Positions 13,353 through 25,413 of a stretch of DNA of 28,658 nucleotides are shown piece after piece. Source of the DNA: Plakobranchus ocellatus (taxonomy: Eukaryota; Mollusca; Gastropoda; Plakobranchidae); contig BLXT01006781.1 of assembly GCA_019648995.1 (NCBI GenBank), positions 111,219 through 139,876 on the forward strand. The letters run 5' to 3'. Made by a program: the position numbers and the translations under genes. The notes under the pieces are model-generated. The model had not been told where the DNA came from. It worked only from the letters and a program-made list of their open reading frames with translations, and did no database searches. Numbering within the stretch: the first letter of the stretch is position 1; the number at the start of each line of letters is the position of its first letter.

Positions 13353-16300
13353 CATACAACTCCAATCAAGGCTAAAACAAACTTTTGTTCATACACACTC
13401 AATTTTTGCAATTCTTTGATACAGTAAGGAAGCACAGAAAGGATAAAAAAATCACTGTAGTTGGAAAAGGCCTACATTCCTAGTGACAATTCAGACACAG
13501 CTTAATTAGATTACAAATTTATTAAGTGCTAAAAGACTTAATAATACGCATATTTTCAAATGTCTACTTCAACAGAGCAGCTTAAATAACTCTTTAATAA
13601 ACTATAACAACATCAAAAAACTTATTTATTTCAGTAAATACTTAATAAGCATCATCCTTATCCCGTCACATCATATTTTCTTGGTATTTAGTACCAATCA
13701 GAATTCATAATGTTAAGAAACAAACCTTTAATTTGTGTAGAGAGGTACTGAATCATATAGTTCAAAACTTCATCTCCTGACTTCATTAACCTTGGCAGTA
13801 GATACTGTAGGAAAAGAAATCACAGTAAAGAGCACATTAGTAGATCTAACACAACGACTTGAACAGATCACCTGGGATTTGCCAAAAAAAAAAAAGAAAG
13901 ATCAATAGTTTTGTGAAAAAAATCATTGCAATAGTGACATATGTCTGCATCTATTACTTTAAAACTTTTGTTCAAGAATTTTCATGCAGCAGATAACCTT
14001 TTGTCCACCATTTCTGATCTTAAAATGACCAAATCAATTTATATATATATCACAAAATCTGAGTATCGCCTAAATTATAGGGATTGATGAGTTTCCATTT
14101 TGCTGTGTCTTCCTACTGTTATTTCTGCAAATTATTGATGTTCTTGGCCTTGGACTCCATTGTAGAGGCTGACCTGATATAGTCAAATCTTAAAAAAAAA
14201 ATGGGGCAAAACAAGTTTGTATAATAGGTTGTAGAAACTAATGCAACATGTGCAAATTATTAGATCTATAATGAGACATTGATTGAATCTGGGTCCAATA
14301 AATGCTCAATACCATAAGTAAAGCTTTTTAAACTAGTTTGATTATCTCCACAATGAGGGGAATATTCATCGATATTTGGCACCAACAAAGGCCTAAACCT
14401 GGTGATTTTGAAAATTGGAGGAATCATCATCATCATCATCAGGTGCCTTGCTTTACAGCGTTGGCGATCATGGTCCTCCACTTTTTCCTGTCCTTTGTCG
14501 CTTCTATTGCTTCCAACGATTTCCCTGCCTTCAGCCAGTCTGTCAGGCCTTCAATGAGCTTTTCTCGTTGTTTTCCCCTACTGCGTTTTCCTTCCAACAT
14601 TCCTGTTGTTACAAGATTCTCCAACTTTTCTCTTCGCATAACGGAAGTAATGGTTGTCAGTCGAAAACAAGAATTGCCAATAATCAACATCTATATTAAA
14701 GGAACAAGGCTGAAACAAAAGGACCAATTCAAATACCTAGGATCCTTGATCTCAAGCGACGGAAGAAACAACAGCGAAGTTGCATCAAGAATAGCTCAAG
14801 CAAAGACAAATTTCCAGAAAATGAAAACAGTTCTGACAAATAAAAACATATCCATCCGGACAAGAAGAAGAGCCCTTGAGTGCTATATAGAGCCCATCTT
14901 GATGTATGGATGTGAGGCCTGGACAATATCAAAACAGACTCAGAAAAAGCTGGAAGCAACGGAAATGTGGTTCCTTAGAAGAATGCTGCGAATCTCATGG
15001 ACAGCAAAGAAGACAAATGACACAGTTTTAGAGGAAGCTCATACAACAAGACTACTCATAAGCAAAATCCGTAAACGTCAAGCAACCTTTTTCGGCCATG
15101 TTATGCGAAGAGAAAAGTTGGAGGAATCATAGCATCACCAAAAAGGCCTAAAGAATCAATAGATATAATAGGACAAAAAGTTTGTTATAAAAAAATTTGA
15201 ACTGCTTTTAGTTAGGCCTATTTTCCTTTTTTCTTGAGGGGGGGGAGAGAGAGAGTTAAATTTAGGAATTTCCAATATATTTGTGCACACATCAATTAAA
15301 CAATGTGAGGTGTGTGTTGCTCCCTAACCTAGTTGAGTGTAGATCTAGACTGTTTTTAATAATATTGTATCCTACACCAATACTGATTAATGTATCCTGA
15401 TTGTTTAATGTTTAGTTTGTGATGGTGGAATAAATCTAATCTTTCTTGAGATTACTAGGGGCTCATATTAGGAGAAAAAAAATCATGTATGTGATTGCCT
15501 TTTTTTTTTTTCAGAATACTCCATCTACTTTACTTAATACCTATATATTATTTTCTACATATTCTTTCCCATTCTAGAAAATTAGAGCCAGGATAAACAT
15601 AAATGGGAGCTTTTGAGAGATTAAAAGGAAAATTCAATTGCTCAAGTCATGCGTTACAACCAGCATAGTGTAAACTACAGAATATTAAATCAAGACCAAA
15701 TTCTAAGTTTCACATGCAGTAGTGAATATCTTATTAAACTTTTCAAGATATTTTTTTAAGGAATTAATTTATCATTATTATTATCATTATTACTACTCAA
15801 TAGCTGTTTCTTCAGTTAAATAAAACTTTCTTCAGGTACTGGCCAGATTTAGAGTTATTCAAGACCTTTCATTTTATGAAAAGAACCAAATTGTTACCTA
15901 TTGGAGTTAGATCCACATCTTGATCTGCGGTAGCCCAAACACATTTAGTGACATACATTTTTAAAAATTATGGAATTTTCAAAGAGCAGGAAAAAATTAC
16001 CAGCAGTACATACCTCCACAATATTTTGTACGAGTTTCTTATTTGATGAGCACATGGCTTTTGTGACAGGTTGTATCCAAGTCTTGAGAAATTCATTTTG
16101 AGGAGTTTGAAGTAAAGTGGTGTCTTCTGAGCTCTCTGGGTTTTCAAGTACCTGTACAGTTTCATCCTTTTGTTTCCCTATTAATGAAGAGGTGTTCCTC
16201 ACAACAGGTTGAAGATCACCAAGCCCCAGTTCTTCCTTGTGAGAGCTGAGCAAAGCACAGTACAGTTCACTTGCCTTTGAGAAAAGTTCAATATTTAAAA

Positions 16301-19300
16301 AAAAAAGAAATTAACAAAAATGAAATAATGAAGTGCATGAAAGTTTACCTTATCCAAAAAAGGATGTTGCCAAATTATCTGGATTTGTAAATTAAAGTGG
16401 TAGAAGGTGTTAACTTAAGAATACGGGCAGAGAATTTTATTTCTAATGAGAAATTTTATTTTTACATGTAATCAATTAATACATTTGATGACTATTACAA
16501 GAACTTATGAGACTGATTAGTAAATTATCTAGTTTTATATGTGCAATCACCTTTCACTTTTCCTTATTTCTCAATGGGATCAATATTCAGAATGCAAAGC
16601 TTCAAACTTGATTTTTTAAAAAATTAAATGAAGGCATAAAAAATACACTAATGATAACACCTCGATATTACAGGACAAAAAAGACAAGAAAAAAAACGAG
16701 ACACAGAAACTGTAAATTTCCTGAAAACTCTATTGAAACATAGAATACCTTGACTAACACACATAGCTAGGTTCAGGATAACTAGTCAAAAATTGAAAGA
16801 TTTTTTTCTTTTTTTTTTTTTTTTGCTAAGACTAAATAATCTCAAACTAGTGAACATAATAAAAAATCCCAATTTTATCTTACTCGATTTTGGTGACATA
16901 AAAATCTTCATCCATTTTAATTTTTTTATTTTTTTTGCAAAAACTGCTACTATTTGACTCTATTTATAAATTTTAATATTTAAGCCATCCTTGCTAAAAA
17001 TCTGGGTCCAATAAGATGGGAAACCTATGTCGGCATGACAAAAGAGAGAGGCCACACCCATTACTAAAACAACTGTAAAAGAATAATAAAACAATTTTGA
17101 ACAGATACAAGTAGAACCTTTAACATTCTTTTAGCTATTGTTGACAACAGTAAAGTCATCCTCTGAATGGCATTTGAACAGAATCACAGCCAAGCCTTCC
17201 AGTCTAAAATAAACTGATTTAGATGCCTTTAAAAAGGTATTTCACGCATAAATCATTTTGGGAAGAAAACATTAATGTTTCAATTCTGAAGAAAATGAAA
17301 GTTATTAAAATGTGACAAGTTTGATTGATATGAATCAAGCTCTAATCGTCTTCTTTTTGTACTTATTTTCCTGCTCTCTCTCCTTGCCTTTTTCAGTAAT
17401 GTTATCAATGTTCACAAATAAACTAGATAAACCCTCTGGCTCTAAATCCAGAAAAACGTAAAGGTAGAGGAGATTAGAATCAAAATGAGATTTAAATTAA
17501 AAAAAAAAAAGCAGTTTGTACAGGAGATCTTAATAATTAGATGAGATTGTTGATCCTAGAATCTGGTCTCTGGTCTCAAAGACAAAAAAGTAGACAAATT
17601 CATCTGCATTTAAATTGATATGGCTTTTGATGTAATCAAGATGAAGTGTTCAATAAAAATCTAAATGTTACACAATGTCTCAACTATTTGAACACATCTA
17701 AATTTCTTCTTTGATTTCCGGATAATCGTGGGACTAATATGAAGGTTTTTCTATGTGCAAACCCATACACACATAAAATTTTATTGTTGCTGTTATTGAA
17801 ACAATGAAAATGATGAGCGCAAAACTGACAGGTTATGTGAGAATTTAATTAAATGGACAATTTGCCATTATAATACTGCAAGGTAGTATCACTAGAGAAA
17901 AAATTTTCTTTACTAAAAGTTCATGGAGAAGCAATTAGCTCTGCTTTGCTCAGGAGCCAAAACTCTGTTTTTAAATGTCCTTATCCTCTCTGCTTGTTCC
18001 AAAATAAAACATGTAAAATAGGTCCTTACATAACAAGACATGGCTTGCTCTTGTAGCTGTTGAATCACTTCCTCAGGAAGGCATGGCTTAGCTTCTAAGA
18101 ATGGGTAATAGCCTACGTGTCGGACACAACTTGTCAATGCACTGAACTTTCCCCTTGAAGACCAATTCAAAATCAACAGGTGCTGCATAAGAGATTTTAT
18201 AAACAAGTTGCTTGTGCTTTCACCACCTTCATCATACTCTGCTGAAAGAATTAGATTTTAAATATGGTGAGATGTACAATAGAGTCCAATTATTTTGAAT
18301 CCTCATATGTAAAATTTTCTGATATTTTGAATGGTTTGTAAGATCTCAAAGTACTTTTTTCCCTATATTTATTTATGAAACAGCACAAATATTAACAAAT
18401 ATTTAGGCATATTTGTGTTTTTTACAATTAATGCAGCTTACATAATTTAAAAAAATGACTTATGATATTTATTTTAATTGCTTGTATATTAGCACTGTAG
18501 TTGATAGTTACCTTTGATAACAATGCAGTGTATCTGAAGCACTTTTTCAAAAACCACTTTAGCACTTTGCCGTACAATCTGCAAAAGTTCATGATGAAAA
18601 CATGAAATATTAGGGTTTTTTTGTTAAAATTAATCAACTAAGAGAAAATTATATATATATATGTATATATATTTTTTTTTTTTTCCTTAATCACGTAAGC
18701 ATTCTTAAACACACAGAAACTGATCAAGAAGAAAAAAACTAATCAATTTTAAAAACTCCTCAAAGTTTAGTGGAAATTAATGTGAGCAAAATATTTCACT
18801 ATCTTACTATGCCGGTATAAAAATTAAGAACTTGCATCTGCACACATTATAAAAGTTTGCATGTATTTACATCTAATTGATCCTCCCAGTTTGTCCAAAC
18901 ATATCCAAGAAGACTCTGCATTGCTTTAGAGTCTCCTTTCATTTCTTCAATCAAGTCTGTTGGAAGACAACACTTCTGTACACATTCTCTGAAAAGCAAG
19001 TTTTCATATATCTAAAGAAATTTTAGCCTATTGAGAACTCTTTCAAAAATTAAAAAAGAAAAAATCATCTAATGAATTTTAAAAGCTTGAAATGGGGAAA
19101 AATAAATTTTGCAAGAAAGTTGAAATTAAAATAATTCTACAAAGCAATCTAATGTTTTCAATTACATTGTTTTGAAAAAGCAAATAAATGTTACATCAAA
19201 GAGTATTTACATTCTGTAAATTGAAAAAAAAAAAGATTCATATCACTTATGTAAAAAAAAAAAATTGCCTTAAACATTTTTAATCTGAGCTTTTCCCCAA

Positions 19301-22300
19301 ATGCTTAATCAGATTATCATCAATTAATAAACAATAACTATGATAATCATCTATCAATAATTTAGCTAGGTCAAAAAAACAAACAGGATAATCTCAAAAC
19401 CCACACATCTCATCACACAAAACTTGGCAGGTAAGTGCATAAAGACATGCTGTTCACAATGAAGGCATTGCTTTTTTTTTTCACTAATATTATGTCAAAA
19501 AAGGCATGAAAAGTAAATCTTAAACAATCGTAAGCAATTCAAACCGGAGCAACTTTCATGTTTCTGGGTAGTGTGGTTTTTTTAAGATAACCTTTGCTAG
19601 CTCCATTATTCACCGATAAAGGGACACCTGAATCAGCGTCTCAATTTAGATTTAGATTTATATACTGGCATCTCATTTTGTTTCATATAGAGTGCATATT
19701 ATTTAGATTTAGATTCTAGGATTCATTTAAACCCAGGTTTATAAGGCCTGTCACATGTTGGATTCTAGACCTATCATATTTACAGATCAAGTGTTATTCT
19801 ACAAATTGAAATATTCTAGACTGCCTCCTCATTGTCTTCACCCTCAGCAGCCCCCCCCCCCCCCCCCCCAAAAAAAAAAAAAATGCTACCATTAAATTTG
19901 TGTCCACTTAAAGACCAATGTAATGGAACAAGATAAATCATTGAAGAGCTGTGCAACCATAAACTTGATGCAACAATTGCTTCAAGATCACATACTCGAA
20001 AAAAGTTGATTATTCAGAGAAAATGAATAAGACTTTCAGATACTACGAGGGAAGTTCGGAAAGTAACTGGAAAATGATCATAGCTTTTGACCTAGTTAAT
20101 ACTTTAAACAGCGGTAAACAGCATATTGTAGGAAAATTCATTGTACACTTGGTGCACAAATTTCAGCACAATCAGTGGACGCACTACTAAACAGCATTGA
20201 TCTGTTCACAAATGGAACAAAATGTTCCGTAATTTACAGAGAAATAGTGGAAAACTACGGTGAACATGCAATGTCGATGACCCAAGTCTATCGATGGTGT
20301 TCTTGGTACAAAGATGGCCAAACAAGTTTGCAAGATGAACCAAGGTCTGGACGCCTGAACACAGCAAACAATGACTGGAACACAGTTCGAGTTGATGAGC
20401 TCATCAAAGTCGACAGAAGAGTGAAACTGAAGAAAATTTCTCTGAAACTTGACATTCTCAAAACGAATGCTTATGAAATTGTCCATGATAAACTTGGCTA
20501 TCGCAAAGTTTCTGCAAAATGGGTCCCCAAAATCTTGTCAGATGAGCATAAACGCCAGAGAGTTGAAATCTACCAAATCCTGCTGCACCAGTGTCACAGT
20601 GTCAACAAGAAGGTGATGAAACCATTGATGTGGGGCCTGGCGGAGACCATCATGCCAGGAACAAGCTTCTTGAACACCTCATCACTGGAGATGAAACTTG
20701 GTTACACCTGAGCACTTCGGAGACAAAACGCGACTCAATGACATGGAAGCACCCATCCTGTCCTGTCACAAAAAAGTTTAACGTCCAGCAATTGGCAATA
20801 AAAGTGATGGCCACTGTGTTTTGGGACTCACGTGGAATGACTTTTTAGATATTCTGCCAAAAGGAGAGAGTGTCAATGCTGATCGATACTGCGAAACACT
20901 TGACCGGCTGAGACATGCTGTTCGATGCAAAAGACCTGGACTCTTGCTTAGCAGAGTTGTCCTTCAACATAACAATGCAACCCCCCACATGGCAAAACAC
21001 ACAAAGGAATGGCTTGAACATTACAGGTGGGACATTATTCCCCATCCAGCCCAGAGTCCAGACCTTGCACCCTCAGACTTTCATCTATTTGGGCCCATAA
21101 AGCGCCACCTGGGAGGCAAAAAGTTTGAGGATGAAGATGAACTCATTGGTGAAGTTCGTGATTGGTTTTCAAAGCTTGATGCAAACTCTTTCATACAGGG
21201 TGTATACTCGCTTCTCCCACAGTGGCAAAAATGCATAGCTCGACACGGGGACTACATAGAAAAGTAGCCAATAAATTGATCTTTCCCGTGTGTAAGTTTC
21301 ATGCTTGTCAATTAAATACTTTTTGAGTAATTCCATTTTTCCGGTTACTTTCCGAACTTCCCTCGTATTTAAGCATTTCGTATGAAAGAAAACAATTTTC
21401 AGAAGAGCCAACAAAGCTCAGGGTCAGACAATTTCCTGTGATATCATTTTTAAATCTGCAAGTCTTTTTTTTACTCAGAGCAGAGTAGGGAGGAAAAGTA
21501 ATGTCAAACTATTCATTCACTGGATATATCACTGATAATGTGGTCTACTCATAAGTAATGAAGTAATAACATTACTCTCTTTCTTTCTCTTCTCAATCAT
21601 TGTTCCACCCTACCACCCATTCATAGACCAGATAATTCAGCTAGTGATAATTATAGTAATAAAACCTCTAGGCATTACTGAATTGATCTAATGAACATGC
21701 ATTTTGTCTTGATTTTTTATATTTTATTCCAGAATAATATTTAAAAAAAAGGAAAGGACCTGGAAATAACTTATTTTTCATAAAGTGATTATTTAGACCT
21801 ACATCTATTATATTTTTTTTTGTAAATAGAAGAAGAAAGCAATCTTACAAAAGTTTCGTAGCGAAGAGGCTGATTGTCTTGCTGAACAAGGTTCTTGAAG
21901 TTGTATCAGTGCATCTAAAGAATAAAACTTCAATTACAAAGCTAGGATATTATAACAAAAATGTGATCCAAGAAAGAGATGTTGGCATTCAAAATAAGCA
22001 TAACAATTCTTTCTTTCTTTTGCTTCTTGAAATATTTGTGTAAATACATGTTATGTAGCCAACACACAATATTAGAGACTTTAAAAAAAGTTGTGGCTGT
22101 ATTAATGTATTGAAGCCGAGCTTCATTTAAGCATCAAAGACAAAAAAAAATATCAACCCTTATAAACTGTGTAACATCAAGAGCAAAGCATAAAGTGTGT
22201 GAAAAGAAGATATAAACAAAGTTGAAAACAAAATCAAAGAATAATTTGGATACTTTTACATTTTGATTCAAATTCAGAAAAACATTTTGAAAAACAATAT

Positions 22301-25300
22301 GAAATGAAAAATGGAACTGTTTGCTTCTCACCTCACCAAAGTTTTTACCAGAGTTGGTAAGAGCATATGAAGGTAAAAGTAACAGCCATTTGGCATGATC
22401 TGCACCAAATACACTGGTCTAATCATAGCTATATAACCAAAAGCCATGGCCAGACCAGCCAGAGTAGAAACACTCTCTATGTTTAGCTGCGCAGTCCTTG
22501 CCTTGGTCAGCCAGGGAGGCACAATGTCCCAGGGAAAAGTGTCTTGAGCACTTGGAAGGAGAATCTGTGATATCTGTACAACAACAACAAAAAATAACAC
22601 ATAAAAAAAAAGTATCTAGCACTATCAAATCAATGAAAATGGTATGATAAAAACCAGTGATGCAAAGCTACCAACTTGGCATTTCTTTATTTCAAAAAAA
22701 AAAAAAAAAAAATTCATTAGTAACAAAATGTCTACAGGGGTTAGAGGGAGCACGACAGTATGGCACAATTATCATGTCTCAAAAAAATTATTTGAAGTTC
22801 TTGATCTTGAAGAGTTTAGTTTCAGTATTTTGTAGTCCTCATTTCGGTATTTTACCAAGCATTTTGGAAGTGGTGACTATATAGATCAATAAAGACAATA
22901 ATTGGCTGTCCTTAACCAAAACAATAAGCAAAGCAAAGAAAACAAAAACATGCAGTATCAAATTTTAGAACCAGTGATATATTGCTATAATTCTAATGTC
23001 TAAAACGATTTAATAATTTAATATTGCATCCACTTGCATTACCCATTTATGAAACAATGTTAATTACTCAATTGTTGAAACAGATTTCAGTATTTTCCAT
23101 TTTGTTTCAGTACTTCAGAAATTTGGCCCACATTTCAATAGTATATTACTGAAATCAATAGTGGCTGAAAGACCTGAACAGGTACTTATTGGATCCTGTT
23201 GTGGGTCACACAGCAGAAAAAGATGAAACATCAACACTATACAAAATTTATCAAGACATAACTAAATGAATGTTTTTATTAAAATCCAGCAAAGGCAATT
23301 TCAGTTTCAATGATTTCAAGACCTTTGGCCAATATGTGGACATGAGTGAATCAAAATTAAAGGTGTTGCAGTTCCACAAAATGAATTGAATTGTGGTTCT
23401 GACTGACTTTAAATGAGAACTATTATCTAGAGGAATAAAACTGCTCACTTCTCTATGTTAGGGATTTTTCGAGACATGCTATAGGCTCTCTATATTTAAA
23501 ACATTGGGTATTTTACTTTTTTACTGTAATATTTGATTTGATCCTAGTGATGTAGAAGTGCAACTCTGCTCATTTTGTGGAACAGCTACACAAATGTTTT
23601 TCCATCCTTTGAAAAGGTCACAATTTTAGTACTTTTCAGTCATTTTCTGAATTGAAGTAATATGTAACATTTGTCCCACATTCAACCATGATGAAGATAA
23701 TATTTTCATATCAAAATCACCCATTATGGTTTGTGTTCTGTTGCAGATTACTGAATTGAGTAGTTGTGAGCACTTTGTTGCGACCGAAGAGAGAGAAAAA
23801 AAGGATTCATCGATAGAAATCTGAGAGAAGAAATGATCTTATTTAGTATCACTTAGCATTATATTTTGGAAACAAAAACCTATTTTCCTGTATTCTCATG
23901 ATTTGACAACTTGAATTGCACTTATAACACAAAATAAGCTCAAATTACATAGATTTACTTTATATAAAGTTTCAACACTTGTTAAAAAATCACATGTTAG
24001 TTTAAGATCAATTTTTGTGAAGATCTGGAGACATTCCAAAGATTTAATGATAATGACCAATATCTATCTAAACATTCCTACCTGACAAGCTACTGTCTCT
24101 TTTTGAAGAGCCAACTGTAGAATGAGGATGATGTTCATGGCACAACAGCAGCGGCAGTCCACCAGTAAAAGTTCTGGTAGGAGTTATATACTAACATGAT
24201 CTAAGGAAACAGCCTGACTGAATGCAATCGTTAAAAATGAAAATTAGGCTACTGGATGTTGCCATTATTTACATTACTTTAAATACACATTCTTTAAAAT
24301 TATTAACAGTCAATTATGCCCCTCATTCACAAGTTACAATATTTCATTTCAGTTCAAAGAAAGGTTGGATATTACTATTACTGCAGTTGCTTTTCGTGTA
24401 TATTTAAAACAAACTCTTTCTTTAGAGAAATTCTTTGAACCTTGTGGTGTCATCTCAAGACTGTATTGCTATTTTTAAAAAGTTACAATTACATTGAACT
24501 AGTTTTCAACTTTTATGTGAATATATTCAGCAGTTCTATATTTGAAAAATAAAATCAATTTCAAACAAGAGGGTACAGTTTAAGTCTAACCATTTGAAAG
24601 GATTGACACATCTAAGTCCCACATTTCTTGTAAAAGAGCAGTTTGCTTAACAAACTTTATCACAAGAACTTGGTTTTCAACCACAATTTTCTGTAAAACC
24701 AGATTGAGTGTCTGCACTGTCACATGGCAATGATGCATGACTTCATTCAAAAACACTGGAGGCACTTCAGCACTAAAATATAGTGGAGAAAAAACAAAAG
24801 TGTTAACAAAACATAATGCTATGGTTATGTGTACTTTTTTTTGCACTGACATTATTTTTAAGCATCCTTTGAGCAATTGTACAACAGTACCTGTGCAACA
24901 AATGATGATTAAGATGCTGAAGATGATGATGATAAGGAGGAGGAGGAGAAGGAGAAGAAGAAAAAGAATAATTATAATAATTATAATAATACTGAAAAGG
25001 AGCCTATTATTTATATGGATTCCACCTGAGTAATGACAGCAGTGGTGTGGGCCCTTCTTCTATTTGGGTGGAAAGTTTTGGGGAATTTGTCTCATTCCAT
25101 TTTAATTTAAAGCCATTACTGTTCTCTAATATAGGCAAATTATCAATATTTTGAAAATTAGAAAAGAAGGAGAATTATTTAATATTTCCAGATGAAACCA
25201 CTTTTTATTCTAATTATCTAGGAGGATAAAAGAGATAAAAAGTCAAGGGTGCCCATTGTTCTGGTGGACTCTGCCACAAAAGAAAAAGAAAAGAACTAAT

Positions 25301-25366
25301 CCACCAATCAGTAGAGTTCATTTAACAAATTCAATTCCAGCATAAACTTCATATAGATAGATAGTT

Positions 25367-25413
<47 letters not shown>

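Larger units (their letters stand above)
14428..15117 (-). mobile_element. 5'-inverted (twin-primed) RTE-like LINE fragment
   Basis: A 690-bp truncated non-LTR retrotransposon. Its 3' end, on the minus strand, is the ORF C-terminus (14642-14439) running into a (TGA)n tail. The adjoining 5' part lies on the plus strand (14642-15117). Thirteen-base direct repeats TTGGAGGAATCAT flank it at 14415-14427 and 15118-15130 as target duplications. A 24-base segment near the inversion point occurs twice in opposite orientation (14619-14642 and 15100-15123). This fits twin priming during target-primed reverse transcription. Confidence 0.9.
13805..16013. other. Intron carrying the LINE insertion
   Basis: A 2.2-kb intron between exons 9 and 10. 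It contains the inverted LINE fragment (14415-15130), a G-run followed by GA repeats near 15238-15254, a TAGATCTAGAC motif near 15340, and a short ATTATTATC microsatellite near 15773-15795. The remainder is featureless. Confidence 0.6.
20046..21365 (+). mobile_element. mariner-type DNA transposon (DD34D), complete ends, inactive
   Basis: A 1,320-bp element, the usual mariner size, between TA dinucleotides (20044-20045 and 21366-21367). Its ends are inverted repeats beginning CGAGGGAAGTTCGGAAAGTA, matching over about 29 bases with one clear mismatch. It encodes a broken transposase on the plus strand, antisense to the host gene. Intact ends mean it could in principle still be moved by a related transposase; that is inference. 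Confidence 0.96.
18989..21848. other. Intron carrying the mariner insertion
   Basis: A 2.9-kb intron between exons 5 and 6. Apart from the mariner it holds the C/A homopolymer tract and repeated AGATTTAGATTTA and similar blocks at 19640-19720. No extra THADA exon fits here, because exons 5 and 6 join in phase. Confidence 0.6.

Noticed and set aside
13167..13365. IYIYIY-type open frames
   Set aside because: They are translations of the AT microsatellite and its N gap.
18989..19012. Longer version of exon 6 using the TTTCTTTAG acceptor, adding IYENLLFR
   Set aside because: It is open in frame and looks plausible, but it needs a phase-0 end on exon 5, where that frame has a stop. Transcripts could overturn this.
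20187..20486. Open frame on the minus strand inside the mariner
   Set aside because: It is antisense to the transposase, which has clear family motifs on the plus strand.
21548..21573. GTAATG...CATTAC inverted repeat after the mariner
   Set aside because: Only a six-base stem in AT-rich DNA, easily expected by chance.
21849..21914. Alternative frame of exon 5 ([20 protein letters not shown])
   Set aside because: It looks protein-like, but it does not match the phases of exons 4 and 6; the accepted frame does.
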